NCBI RefSeq assembly: GCF_031932625.1
Contig: NZ_JAVSCK010000002.1
Span: 1 to 64,000, forward strand
From: Hwangdonia seohaensis
GTDB lineage: Bacteria > Bacteroidota > Bacteroidia > Flavobacteriales > Flavobacteriaceae
Direction: 5' to 3'
Length of the DNA: 64,000 bases
In this document: positions 26,432 to 35,969 of the stretch, piece by piece
Numbering within the stretch: position 1 is the first letter of the stretch
Layout: each line of letters begins with the position of its first letter
Notes under the pieces: generated by a model
The model's input: the letters and a program-made list of their open reading frames with translations, nothing else
Database searches by the model: none
What the model was told of the DNA's origin: nothing
Made by a program: the position numbers and the translations under genes

Positions 26432-28327
26432 TTATAGGCTATTTAAAAACCCATTCAAATCGGTTTCTTTGTTTAGGTTTAGTTTCTTTTTTAGTCGGTA
26501 TTTCGATTTCAAAACGCTTTCTGGCAGCACATTAAGCATAGAGGCAATTTCTTTGGTGGACAGATTCATACGTAAAAACGACGCTAGGCGAATTTCCTTT
26601 TCAGTGATATCTGCATAAATTTCTTTAAGTTTAATATCAAAGTTGTTGTGCACTTCAGAGAAATAGGATTTAAAAATCTCCCAATCTTTATCTTCGGCAC
26701 TTTCTTTTTTAAGCAGCAGGACCAGCCGCCTAAATTCCACTTTAAATAATTCGGGTGATTGCTTTATTTTCTCTAAATTCTCTTTAAGTTCTTGAATAAA
26801 CGTGTTTTTTTGAACGAGATGAAGGGTTTGCGATGCCAGCTCTTTCTTTTTAAAGGCTATTTCATTTTTTAAAATTTCCTCTTGTTTTTCACGTGCTATT
26901 CTGTTTTTCTTAATACGCTGTTTAAAACTAAAAAAGATTAGTCCAGCAATGGCGATAAATGAAAACATACCAATGCCATAAACTGTTTTTGTGAGTTTGT
27001 CATTTTTGGCTTGTACATTAAGTGTTTTAATTTCTTCTTCTTGTAAAGCTATTTCTGTTTCTTTTTTTTCGGTTGCGTAGATGGTTTTTAGCTCTTCAAT
27101 TTGTTGTGATTTTTTTATACTAAAAAGGGAGTCGTTAATACTTTGTGATGCTTTTAAATAGAAAATGGCTTCTTTGTTTTTATTGATGGATTCTAAAATT
27201 TTAGATTTATAATCATACAAATCTTGGAGTCCTGGTAATGCTTCTATGGATTTGGCAATAGAAATGGCTTTTTCAAGTTTTTTTAATGCTTCATTTGGTT
27301 TATTATTCTTATGCATAACTTCAGAGAGCCCTAAATAACTATAAATAATATTTTGTTTTATATCCTCTTCTTTACTCAGTTTATTAGCTTCATCTAAAAC
27401 TTTATTTGCTTTTTTTAAATCGTTTTTAATGGTGTATAATGCACCTAAATCTATCAAAGCTCCACTTAAGGATGATTTATCATTAATCTCTCGTGCTAAA
27501 GCTACTGCACGATCTTGATCTTCAAAAGCATTGTCAATCATACCTAATGATTTATTGGCTTGTCCTTTCGAATTATACGCATAGGCCATATACATTTTAT
27601 CATCAAAATCTTCATAAATTTTTATAGCCTGATTAAAATATGCTTTAGCTGATGAGGGATTATTTAATATCAGTTCAATATCTCCTATTTGTTTTAAAAT
27701 ATCAGCTTTTCGTGTTAAGTGATTAATTTCTTCAAAATACTTTAAAGCAGTTAAAGCTTCGGTTAGAGCTATATTGTAATTTCCTTTTTTTATGTAAATG
27801 TTTGAAATTAGTGCATGTTGCCCTCCAATAAGTTTAAATTGAAGTTTTTTGGGTTCTGGATTATTTAAAATTAAGTTTAAATTATCTTTTGCTAATTTGA
27901 TGGCTTCATCATAGTTGCCTTTAATTTTCATGATGTCAGACAAAGAATGATTTATAAAAATGACACCTCTGGTTTTTTCTAAATCAGTAAATTTTTCTTT
28001 AGCTTTCTGTAAGTAATATAATGCCGAATCATTTTTACTTCTATTACTAAAGTAATGTCCCAAATGCATATAGCCTTTTGCAATTCCTTCATCGTAATTA
28101 ATTTTTTTTGATATTGATAAAACTTCATCAGCATAGGATTTAGCTTCTTCTGGTTTTGAAAACATTAATTTTTCATGTAACCAAGTTAGCGTATTTACTT
28201 TCTCAATTGAATTATCTTTTTGAGTTGAAAGTTGTTTTTTAAGACTGTCTATAAATGTTGTGTTTTGTGCATTAAGCGGATAAATAATTAAAGCAAAAAG
28301 TAATAAAAGTGAGGTTGATTTTTTCAT
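26432..28327 (-). CDS. Membrane-bound TPR / LuxR-type regulator
   Basis: 631 aa. Signal peptide; a long run of tetratricopeptide repeats (about 35-400; phrases such as AKGYMHLGHYFSNRSKNDSALYYL and AYNSKGQANKSLGMIDNAFED). A transmembrane span follows (about 450-467, IGMFSFIAIAGLIFFSF), then a basic/acidic coiled coil. The C-terminal helix-turn-helix is of LuxR/GerE type (ITEKEIRLASFLRMNLSTKEIASMLNV). Such one-component regulators read an envelope signal through the TPRs. It is divergent from the cytolysin-like lipoprotein gene with three direct repeats in between, so that gene is its likely target (inference). The ATG chosen gives a standard signal peptide. Confidence 0.9.
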   Translation of the reverse strand: MKKSTSLLLLFALIIYPLNAQNTTFIDSLKKQLSTQKDNSIEKVNTLTWLHEKLMFSKPEEAKSYADEVLSISKKINYDEGIAKGYMHLGHYFSNRSKNDSALYYLQKAKEKFTDLEKTRGVIFINHSLSDIMKIKGNYDEAIKLAKDNLNLILNNPEPKKLQFKLIGGQHALISNIYIKKGNYNIALTEALTALKYFEEINHLTRKADILKQIGDIELILNNPSSAKAYFNQAIKIYEDFDDKMYMAYAYNSKGQANKSLGMIDNAFEDQDRAVALAREINDKSSLSGALIDLGALYTIKNDLKKANKVLDEANKLSKEEDIKQNIIYSYLGLSEVMHKNNKPNEALKKLEKAISIAKSIEALPGLQDLYDYKSKILESINKNKEAIFYLKASQSINDSLFSIKKSQQIEELKTIYATEKKETEIALQEEEIKTLNVQAKNDKLTKTVYGIGMFSFIAIAGLIFFSFKQRIKKNRIAREKQEEILKNEIAFKKKELASQTLHLVQKNTFIQELKENLEKIKQSPELFKVEFRRLVLLLKKESAEDKDWEIFKSYFSEVHNNFDIKLKEIYADITEKEIRLASFLRMNLSTKEIASMLNVLPESVLKSKYRLKKKLNLNKETDLNGFLNSL

Positions 28328-28513
28328 AATTAAGTTAATTAAGCTATTACTAAGGTAATTATTAAATATATTTAAAATAGTATATGTCTATTTTTTGATT
28401 TGTGCTACGTCCATAGTGTGTCTATGTGTTTTTAGCCATTAGGAAACTTAATACTGTGTTAAGTATTTGATTTTCAGTTATTTGATTTTTTATTTTTAAT
28501 TACGGTTTTCAAC

Positions 28514-28557
28514 TTGTCCATAATAGTAAAAACTACCTTGTCCATACTTTGTCCATA
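28514..28557. promoter_or_regulatory. Three TTGTCCATA direct repeats, possible operators
   Basis: TTGTCCATA occurs at 28514-28522, 28538-28546 and 28549-28557. The first two starts are 24 bases apart and the last two 11 bases apart, near integral turns of B-DNA. They lie in the divergent interval between the LuxR-type regulator and the cytolysin-like gene. A weaker CGTCCATA occurs at 28408-28415. The spacing suggests cooperative binding on one face of the DNA. Confidence 0.5.
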
Positions 28558-28588
28558 CCAAAAATTAGTTTTCAGTTGTATTCCTATC

Positions 28589-28596
28589 TAGTTTTG
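28589..28596 (+). promoter_or_regulatory. -7 element of the cytolysin-like gene
   Basis: TAGTTTTG fits TAnnTTTG and is 27 bases before the ATG. No good -33 TTG is seen 17-23 bases upstream. That would be normal for a promoter that needs an activator bound at the TTGTCCATA repeats. Confidence 0.45.
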
Positions 28597-28623
28597 AAGT
28601 GTTGAATCACAAAATTAGAAATT

Positions 28624-30219
28624 ATGAAAACAAAGCTATTAACAATCAAAAAAAGTATTTACACAACACTTTTTGTTCTTACACTATTTTCCTTCACAGG
28701 ATGTAGTGAGGAAAGTGTTGATAATGGAAAGGCCTCAGGTGAAATCATACAAACTATAAACGATTTATTGGCAGGTTTATCAGAATTTGATCAACCAGAA
28801 GTTTCGGGAGTAGAACTTATAGAAGAAAGTAATCCAGAACGCGACGGACAAACTAATGAGTGTGTTGTAAAAAAATATAAAATGTCGCCTGGTTTTAGTG
28901 AAATGATTTTATTAGATCCTACCAGTGATGTTATTTATCCGGGCGCTATGCTAAAAGGCGAATCTATTCCTACTGGAGAATATATTGGTATTACTGGAGG
29001 TAGAGCCCCTATAACCTTATCTGTTTCATTAGAAAATTTAAATGGTAAGCCTTCTGCTCGTATTGAAAATCCTAATATTAATACGGTTAGAGAAGGTGTA
29101 AAAGATATGTTGCAACAAGGTGTAACAGGTTCTACAGCAGCAAAAGTTAATTTTACTACAGAAGAAGTTTATTCAGAGGAACACTTAAATATTGCTCTAG
29201 GAGCAAGCTATACCAAAGGAAAAAATAGTGTCTCAGGGTCATTTAACTTCAATAGCTCAGAAAAAAAATATAAGTATATTATCAAGTATTTGCAGGTATA
29301 CTATACTATCGATTTAACAATCGAGGAGAGTGAAAACCCAGGGAAACTGTTTACAGATGTTCCCAATTTAAATTCTACAAGCCCTGTAATTGTTTCATCA
29401 GTAAAATACGGGCGTATGTTAATATATACTGTTGAGACTAACTCTAAGTTTACAGATACACAAGCAGCATTTAACGCGGCTTTTTCAGGAGGGGAAGTAA
29501 ACGGACAAGGTGAGCATCAGAGCTTTTGGAACAGTTCAACTGTTAAAGCTTTGGTTGTTGGAGGTTCTTCTGGTGATGCGGCACAAGTTGTTACCGGACC
29601 AGAAGGTGTGTACAATTATATCACTGAGGGAGGTGAGTATTCAATCGATTCACCTGGTGCGCCATTAGGATATACCCTAAGGTATGTTAGAAAAGGGTTT
29701 CCAGTGGCTAACGTGGTACTGTCTAGTGAATATAGTATAAGAACCTGTTATGAAGCATATCAAAGATTTTATATTGGGTTGCATGGCATTAAACCTAAAA
29801 AGCATGAAGGTGAAAACAATTTAGAGATTTACGGAGACATAGAAATTGGTATCTATCAAGGAGGAGAGGTTGTTGAGGAATTTAAAAAACACTACAACTC
29901 AGATCCGGCATTAGAGGTTGAAGAAGATCAATTTGTGGGCATTAATAATAAGTTTGCAGAAGTAGAACTCTATAAGCCGGATGTTAATAATGATTATATT
30001 AAGCTCTATGCAGAGTTTTATGAAAGTAACGGGGCTTTTGATCCGGAATATTTTGGGAAAGAAACGAGGAAGGTGTATTTAAAGGATGTAAATCAAATAA
30101 TGGATATAAATAATGATGGTAATCTGGATAAAGATGATATTGATTATGAACGTATAGATTTAGAAGAATTACCAGGTAGTGAGTTTAGGGCCTATTATTA
30201 TTTCTGGAGAATTTATTAA
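28624..30219 (+). CDS. Cholesterol-dependent-cytolysin-like lipoprotein
   Basis: 531 aa pore-forming-protein homologue. It has a lipoprotein signal ending LFSFTGC (Cys27) followed by SEE, which resembles the surface-export signal described in Flavobacteriia. The middle follows thiol-activated cytolysins step by step: VIYPGAMLKGESIPTGEYIG, then LQVYYTIDLTIEESENPGKLF, VIVSSVKYGRMLIYTVET, TVKALVVGGSSGDAAQVV and APLGYTLRYVRKGFPVANV. The C-terminal third diverges. The tryptophan-rich undecapeptide and the Thr-Leu cholesterol pair are missing, and an EF-hand-like loop DINNDGNLDKDD starts near residue 494. This places it with Bacteroidota CDC-like proteins rather than classical toxins. Target membrane and activation route are unknown. 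Confidence 0.9.
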   Translation: MKTKLLTIKKSIYTTLFVLTLFSFTGCSEESVDNGKASGEIIQTINDLLAGLSEFDQPEVSGVELIEESNPERDGQTNECVVKKYKMSPGFSEMILLDPTSDVIYPGAMLKGESIPTGEYIGITGGRAPITLSVSLENLNGKPSARIENPNINTVREGVKDMLQQGVTGSTAAKVNFTTEEVYSEEHLNIALGASYTKGKNSVSGSFNFNSSEKKYKYIIKYLQVYYTIDLTIEESENPGKLFTDVPNLNSTSPVIVSSVKYGRMLIYTVETNSKFTDTQAAFNAAFSGGEVNGQGEHQSFWNSSTVKALVVGGSSGDAAQVVTGPEGVYNYITEGGEYSIDSPGAPLGYTLRYVRKGFPVANVVLSSEYSIRTCYEAYQRFYIGLHGIKPKKHEGENNLEIYGDIEIGIYQGGEVVEEFKKHYNSDPALEVEEDQFVGINNKFAEVELYKPDVNNDYIKLYAEFYESNGAFDPEYFGKETRKVYLKDVNQIMDINNDGNLDKDDIDYERIDLEELPGSEFRAYYYFWRIY

Positions 30220-30248
30220 TAAGTACATTATTTTTAGTCAATACAGTT

Positions 30249-30298
30249 GGCACCTAAAGTTGTAGATTCAACAACTTGGTGCTGGCTGTTATTTTTTT
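30249..30298 (+). terminator. Intrinsic terminator of the cytolysin-like gene
   Basis: GGCACC and AAGTTGT (30249-30263) pair with ACAACTT and GGTGCT (30271-30283) around a short loop, with a two-base bulge, and a T-run at 30292-30298. It overlaps the 3' end of the convergent mutS2-like gene. Confidence 0.8.
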
Positions 30299-32454
30299 GC
30301 CTCAACCAACTCCAACTGCTCTAAACTCACATTTGTAGTAAACAAGCCATAGTTAACTGTGGCTTTGTTTTTTTCAATTTTATCAATGCTGCCAATGGCT
30401 CGTCCATCCTCCATCCTAACGCGGTCGCCCACTTTTAAAACGGGTTTTGGTTTGGGCTCTGCAAAGGCTTTTTGTTTGGCGGCCTTTTTCTTTTTTCTAA
30501 TAACCTCCACTTTTTTTTCGGCCTCTTGTTTTACTTGTTTCTCTTTTGCCTTGATTACTTTTTTCGCTTTCGCGGAAACTTTTTTGCGTTTGGAATTTTC
30601 TATTTGAACCAGTTTGAAAAGCTCGTCCATTAAAGGCTCTTTTTGCTTATTCTCAAAATATTTTTCCGCTATATCGTTTAGTTTTTGTCCGAGATATATT
30701 AAGCGTTGATTGCTATCGTACAACTCTTGGTAGCTTTCCAATTTCTTTTGGATTTTCGCATTGATTTCCTCTAATTTATCGGCTTCTTCAATCTTTTTCT
30801 TTTCATTTAGTTTTAACGATTGTCCTGTTTTTTCAAGTTTAGAGCGTTCTTTTTGAAGCTTTGCAATGGTAGCATCAAAGCGGATTTTGCTGCGCTCAAT
30901 CTTCTTTTTGGCGCGATTGATTAAACTGTACGGAATACCGTTTTTCTGTGCAACTTCAAAGGTAAAACTGCTTCCGGCTTGACCGATAACGAGTTTAAAA
31001 AGGGGCTCCAATGTGCGCTCGTCAAACAACATATTGGCGTTCAGCATAAAAGGTAGCTCGTTGGCCAGTATTTTTAGGTTGGAATAATGCGTAGTTATGA
31101 TGCCGAAAGCTTCACGATGGTAAAATTCTTCTAAAAAAGTTTCAGCCAAAGCGCCGCCCAATTCCGGGTCGCTGCCGGTGCCAAATTCATCAATTAAAAA
31201 AAGCGTGTTTTTATTGCACTTCTTTAAAAAATAATTCATCTGCTTTAAGCGATAACTATAAGTGCTCAAGTGGTTTTCAATAGATTGATTGTCGCCAATA
31301 TCACTTAAAATCCTATCAAATAAACAAACCTTACTGCGTTCGTGTACCGGAATTAGCATACCACTTTGCAGCATAACTTGCAGCAAACCAACAGTTTTTA
31401 AGGTGATGCTTTTTCCGCCGGCATTGGGGCCGGAAATAACAATAATCCTACTGTCTTGTTTAAGTTCTATAGTCTGCGGAAATGTGGTTTCCTTCTTTTC
31501 TAAGTTATTCAAATAGAGTAGAGGGTGATAGGCATCGCGCAAAAACATGCTTCGGTCTTCGGTAATTTCGGGAAGGATTCCGTTCATGGATTTGGCGTAT
31601 TTCGCTTTCGCGGAAATCACATCCAATTGAATTAAAAAATCTTGATACTGTTCCAATAAAGGTAAAAACGGACGTATAAAATTAGTCACCTCTTTTAAAA
31701 TACGAATCACTTCTTCGTGTTCTTCGTATTCCAAATTATTAAGCTCGCGCGAATGTTGCAAAGTGGTTTCGGGCTCGATATAAACTATGCTGCCTGTTTT
31801 GCTGCCACCCATTATAGCGCCTTTAACTTTGCGTCTGTACATCGCCTTTACGGCCAACACACGTTTGTTATCGACTACCGATTCGCGAATATCATCTAAA
31901 TATTCAAGGTTGTGATAGGTGTTTAAAGCGGTTGAAAAGCTGGCGTTTATTTTGCCTTTTATTTTATTTATGGCTTGTCGTAAATCGAAAAGCAGCGTTG
32001 AGGCATTGTCTTTTATATCGCCAAAACGGTCAACAATGGCATCTACTTTTTCAATAATAACTTTGGTGACTTCAATATGCGAAGCGTATTCGTGCAATCC
32101 CGGATAGTATTCTTCAAACTTTTTTAAATAGTTGACAATGTCGTTTGTGGTCAATGAAATCGATACAATTTTCTTTAAGCTATGCACTTCAAGATAGGTG
32201 TTTTCAATGCGTAACAGCTTAATTTCTTTCGCAATCGTATCAAAACCGTGGTTCGGAATACGGTTGTCGTTGTAAAAAGAAGATAAATACTCATTGGTTA
32301 ATTGCAAAGCCACTTGCAGCGCTTCTTTTTTCTTAAAAGGTGAGATTTTAAGCGCTTCATCGTTCCCCAATGGTGTAACGCAATGCTCGCTGACCTGCTG
32401 TAAAACGTTAGAAAATTCTAAATCCTGTAATGTTTTTTCGTGAATGTGTATCAT
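30289..32454 (-). CDS. mutS2: MutS2-like ATPase lacking the Smr domain
   Basis: 721 aa. MutS-type core and clamp helices, an ATPase with Walker A GPNAGGKSITLKT (Lys348) and FLIDEFGTGSDPELGGAL, then a long lysine- and glutamate-rich coiled region. The end is a KOW/SH3-like segment (VGDRVRMEDGRAIGSIDKIEKN). Bacillus MutS2 carries a C-terminal Smr nuclease domain after this; here the protein stops, so no nuclease is visible. Proposed roles of MutS2 are suppression of homologous recombination and rescue of collided ribosomes. Without Smr the second would need a partner nuclease. Two copies of a TTTCCGCGAAAGCGAAA motif lie inside this gene. Confidence 0.92.
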   Translation of the reverse strand: MIHIHEKTLQDLEFSNVLQQVSEHCVTPLGNDEALKISPFKKKEALQVALQLTNEYLSSFYNDNRIPNHGFDTIAKEIKLLRIENTYLEVHSLKKIVSISLTTNDIVNYLKKFEEYYPGLHEYASHIEVTKVIIEKVDAIVDRFGDIKDNASTLLFDLRQAINKIKGKINASFSTALNTYHNLEYLDDIRESVVDNKRVLAVKAMYRRKVKGAIMGGSKTGSIVYIEPETTLQHSRELNNLEYEEHEEVIRILKEVTNFIRPFLPLLEQYQDFLIQLDVISAKAKYAKSMNGILPEITEDRSMFLRDAYHPLLYLNNLEKKETTFPQTIELKQDSRIIVISGPNAGGKSITLKTVGLLQVMLQSGMLIPVHERSKVCLFDRILSDIGDNQSIENHLSTYSYRLKQMNYFLKKCNKNTLFLIDEFGTGSDPELGGALAETFLEEFYHREAFGIITTHYSNLKILANELPFMLNANMLFDERTLEPLFKLVIGQAGSSFTFEVAQKNGIPYSLINRAKKKIERSKIRFDATIAKLQKERSKLEKTGQSLKLNEKKKIEEADKLEEINAKIQKKLESYQELYDSNQRLIYLGQKLNDIAEKYFENKQKEPLMDELFKLVQIENSKRKKVSAKAKKVIKAKEKQVKQEAEKKVEVIRKKKKAAKQKAFAEPKPKPVLKVGDRVRMEDGRAIGSIDKIEKNKATVNYGLFTTNVSLEQLELVEAKK

Positions 32455-32628
32455 TCTTTTTTTTATATAGGGCTAGCAAATTTAAGCAATCTCATTGAGA
32501 TGTTTTGTGCTGTAAATTCTTCTTAATAAATAGTTAATTAACAGTTGCCTGCGTTTCTTTAACAAAACGCTAACACCAACGGTTTTAATTTGTGTCTACC
32601 TTGAGATACAAACTAAAGACAATCAAAA

Positions 32629-33720
32629 ATGAAAAACAACAAACTTACCACATTTTGTATGCTACTGGTGCTTACTTTTAGTTTCAGTGCATTTGCCCAA
32701 TTAAACACACCGCGAGGTAGCCAACAGGCAACGGTTTCGCAGCGTGTAGGTGTTTCAGATGTTTCAATATCCTATTCAAGACCAAGTGTAAACGGTCGGG
32801 AAGTCTGGGGGAAATTAGTGCCTTATGGCATGAATAACCTTGGTTTCGGTACGGCCACCGAGGCGCCATGGCGTGCTGGGGCCAACGAAAACACTACCAT
32901 TACGTTTACGCATGATGCCAAAGTTGAAGGCAAACCTATAAAAGCGGGGACTTACGGTTTGCATTTAGAAGTGAAAGCAGACGATACCGCAACCCTTATT
33001 TTATCGTATGATGCAGAAGCTTGGGGTAGTTTTTTCTACGATAAAAGTAAAGATGCTTTACGGGCCGATATTAAAACGATTACCGTGCCGCATCACGAAT
33101 TACTGACCTTTGAATTTAATAATGTTGATGCGAATTCTGCAACGGCAACTTTGGCTTGGGAGAAAAAAGGATTCCCCATTAATGTTTCATTTGATGTTAC
33201 GGATATTGTGTTGAACGATTTTAGAACCAAATTTAAAGGTCAGGATGGATTCCAACGTCAAAACTGGGAACAAGCGGCGCGTTTCGCCTTAAACAACGGC
33301 GGTGATCTTAATGAAGCTTTAAGTTGGGTTGATACCGCTATTGCTGGACAATTCTTTAGTCAAAAAACGTTTAATAATGTAGCGCTTAAAGGGCAAATAC
33401 TTAATAAACTAGGAAAAACAGACGAATATGCTACCTTGATGGATGAAGCTGCGGCCATGGCAAACACCAATCAATTGAATAATTTGGGCTATCAAATGAT
33501 TGCTGCAAAGGATTTTGATCGGGCTTTAAAATACTTTAAACAGAATATTGCCAACAACCCAAATAATGCGAATTGTTACGACAGTTTGGGCGAATGTTAT
33601 AAAATTATGGGCGATAAAAAAAATGCCATTAAAAATTTAAAAAAGTCGTTGTCGCTTAATCCGCCAGCCAATGTCAAGGCCAATTCAGAAAAGCTTTTAA
33701 AAGAGTTGGGGGCCATGTAA
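32629..33720 (+). CDS. DUF2911-TPR exported protein
   Basis: 363 aa. A signal peptide (to about 23, SAFAQ), a DUF2911 domain (about 27-190) with the typical QQATVSQRVGVSDVSISYSRPSVNGREVWG and WRAGANENTTITF, then a C-terminal TPR pair (DFDRALKYFKQNIANNPNNANCYDSLGECYKIMGDKKNAI). DUF2911 proteins are common in Bacteroidota; their biochemical role is not established. It is a stand-alone gene with a terminator immediately after it. Confidence 0.92.
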   Translation: MKNNKLTTFCMLLVLTFSFSAFAQLNTPRGSQQATVSQRVGVSDVSISYSRPSVNGREVWGKLVPYGMNNLGFGTATEAPWRAGANENTTITFTHDAKVEGKPIKAGTYGLHLEVKADDTATLILSYDAEAWGSFFYDKSKDALRADIKTITVPHHELLTFEFNNVDANSATATLAWEKKGFPINVSFDVTDIVLNDFRTKFKGQDGFQRQNWEQAARFALNNGGDLNEALSWVDTAIAGQFFSQKTFNNVALKGQILNKLGKTDEYATLMDEAAAMANTNQLNNLGYQMIAAKDFDRALKYFKQNIANNPNNANCYDSLGECYKIMGDKKNAIKNLKKSLSLNPPANVKANSEKLLKELGAM

Positions 33721-33766
33721 AAGAATCATCAATCAAAAATCATCAATCAAACTACAATCAGTTTTT

Positions 33767-33796
33767 AAGGCTCAATCCCATCCGATTGGGCTTTTT
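33767..33796 (+). terminator. Terminator after the DUF2911 gene
   Basis: GGCTCAATC (33769-33777) pairs with GATTGGGCT (33784-33792) with one wobble, followed by TTTTT. It also covers the stop of the convergent recG gene and may serve both sides. Confidence 0.75.
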
Positions 33797-35897
33797 AACT
33801 AATATAATTCCAAATATTCTTGTATTTGCCCAATTGTTTGTACGTGTTAAGCAAAATCATGTTTTGCGGTTTTGATAGCGCCGGATCGTTTTGAAGCACC
33901 TTTTTAGCATAAAACCTGGCACTTTGTAAAATATCGTTGTCCTTGATAATATCGGCAATCTTTAAGTTTAAAACGCCGCTTTGTTGGGTTCCCATAAGGT
34001 CTCCGGGACCACGTAAACGCAAATCTACTTCGGCAATTTCAAAGCCATCATTGGTTTTAACCATGGTTTCTAAGCGCGTTTTGCTATCGTTACTTAGTTT
34101 ATGCCCGGTCATTAAAATACAATAGCTTTGTTCTGCACCACGCCCCACACGACCGCGCAATTGATGGAGTTGCGATAGGCCAAAACGTTCTGCACTCTCA
34201 ATAATCATCACCGAGGCATTGGGTACGTTAACACCAACCTCAATAACCGTTGTGGCTACCATAATTTGGGTTTCGCCCTTTATAAAACGCTGCATTTCGT
34301 AATCTTTATCGGCAGGTTTCATTTTTCCGTGAACAATGGAAATTTGATATTTTGGCATAGGGAAGTCCCTGGAAATACTTTCGTAACCATCCATCAAATC
34401 TTTATAATCCATGGCCGAACTTTCTTGAATTAACGGATAGACGATATAAATCTGTCTGCCTTTATCGATTTCATCTCGGATAAACCGGAATACATTCAGT
34501 CGGTTTTTATCGAATCGATGAACCGTTTTTACAGGCTTTCGTCCGGGTGGTAATTGGTCAATTACAGAGATGTCCAAATCGCCATAAAGCGACATGGCCA
34601 AGGTTCGTGGAATTGGTGTGGCGGTCATTACCAAAACGTGGGGAGGTGAGGTGTTTTTCTTCCATAATTTACTGCGTTGCGCCACTCCGAAACGATGTTG
34701 TTCATCGATAATGGCGAGTCCTAAATTTTTGAATTTCACCTTGTCTTCAAGTAGGGCATGGGTACCGATTAGTATTTGTAATTCGCCGTTTTCTAAAGAT
34801 TCATGAATTTTTTTTCTTTCTGAAGTTTTAGTTGAACCCGTTAATAGTTTTATGCTGATATTTAGATTGTTACATTGCTCGACTAATCCGTTATAGTGTT
34901 GGACTGACAAAATTTCAGTCGGCGCCATTAAACATGCCTGAAAATCGTTGTCAAGTGCTATTAACATTGACATGAGCGCGACTATGGTCTTGCCGGAACC
35001 CACATCCCCTTGCAATAGTCGATTCATTTGGGCATTGCTACCTAAATCGGCACGAATTTCTTTTAAAACGCGTTTCTGTGCATTGGTTAATTCGAAGGGT
35101 AAATGGGTTGAAAAAAAAGTATTGAAATAATCGCCAACTTTTTCAAAAGGAAAACCTTTAATTTTGGATTTATGGATGAGGTTTTTCAGAATCAATTGCA
35201 ATTGAATATAGAATAATTCCTCGAATTTCAATCGATATTGAGCCTTGGAAAGTAGGCTTTGGTCCTTCGGAAAATGCACATTTAATAGCGCTTCTTTTTT
35301 CGAAATTAATTTTAATTCGGAAAGCAAATTTTCCGATAAGGTTTCGGCAAATCGTCCTTGGGTTTCTAAAAATAATTGTTGCATGATTTTGCTCATCACC
35401 CGATTGCTAATCCCTTTATTTGATAATTTTTCGGTGGACGGATAAATAGCCTGCATCCCTGAACTTAAGTTTTTTTCGTGGTCTTCCAACAGCTCCAAAT
35501 CGGGATGCGCCATATTAAATTTCCCGCTAAACCAATTGGTTTTGCCAAACGCCACATAAGGTTTGTTTGGTTTTAAGCTTTCTCGAATCCACTTATGGCC
35601 TCTAAACCAAACCAGTTCCATGGTGCCGGTATCGTCTTGAAAGGTCGCCACCAAGCGTTTTCCCCGTTTTTGTGCCACCTCCTTAAACCCAGTTATTTTG
35701 CCAATAACCTGTACATCGGCATTATTGCGTTGCAATTGGTTGATTTTGTAATACTGCGTGCGGTCAATATATCTATTTGGAAATAAGTTGATTAAATCCT
35801 GATATGTGTAAATGCCCAACTCCTTGCGCAACAAATCGGCACGATTTGGGCCAACGCCTTTTAAATAATCAATGGGAGTTTGAAGGTTAACACTCAT
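33795..35897 (-). CDS. recG: ATP-dependent DNA helicase RecG
   Basis: About 700 aa. Branch-migration helicase that reverses stalled forks and processes Holliday junctions. An OB-fold wedge domain lies at about 50-150 (VQVIGKITGF, TMELVWFRG). Helicase motifs are LLQGDVGSGKTIVALM (Walker A), IIDEQHRFGVAQR (motif II), TATPIPRTLAMSLYGDLD (III), TTVIEVGVNVPNASVMIIE, and HQLRGRVGRGAEQSYC (VI). I start at the ATG at 35897 (MSVNLQTPIDYLKGVG) because this matches the family; an ATG eight codons upstream (35921) is less likely. Confidence 0.95.
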   Translation of the reverse strand: MSVNLQTPIDYLKGVGPNRADLLRKELGIYTYQDLINLFPNRYIDRTQYYKINQLQRNNADVQVIGKITGFKEVAQKRGKRLVATFQDDTGTMELVWFRGHKWIRESLKPNKPYVAFGKTNWFSGKFNMAHPDLELLEDHEKNLSSGMQAIYPSTEKLSNKGISNRVMSKIMQQLFLETQGRFAETLSENLLSELKLISKKEALLNVHFPKDQSLLSKAQYRLKFEELFYIQLQLILKNLIHKSKIKGFPFEKVGDYFNTFFSTHLPFELTNAQKRVLKEIRADLGSNAQMNRLLQGDVGSGKTIVALMSMLIALDNDFQACLMAPTEILSVQHYNGLVEQCNNLNISIKLLTGSTKTSERKKIHESLENGELQILIGTHALLEDKVKFKNLGLAIIDEQHRFGVAQRSKLWKKNTSPPHVLVMTATPIPRTLAMSLYGDLDISVIDQLPPGRKPVKTVHRFDKNRLNVFRFIRDEIDKGRQIYIVYPLIQESSAMDYKDLMDGYESISRDFPMPKYQISIVHGKMKPADKDYEMQRFIKGETQIMVATTVIEVGVNVPNASVMIIESAERFGLSQLHQLRGRVGRGAEQSYCILMTGHKLSNDSKTRLETMVKTNDGFEIAEVDLRLRGPGDLMGTQQSGVLNLKIADIIKDNDILQSARFYAKKVLQNDPALSKPQNMILLNTYKQLGKYKNIWNYIS

Positions 35898-35969
35898 AAA
35901 AGCGAATTTAGTGTATTTCAATTAAGATTAAAAGTGCTATTTTGGTCTAATACTTGTTGTGGTTTAAAT

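Noticed and set aside
35880..35969. Upstream ATG for the M1 aminopeptidase
   Set aside because: It would overlap recG and hide a good signal peptide that begins at 35970.
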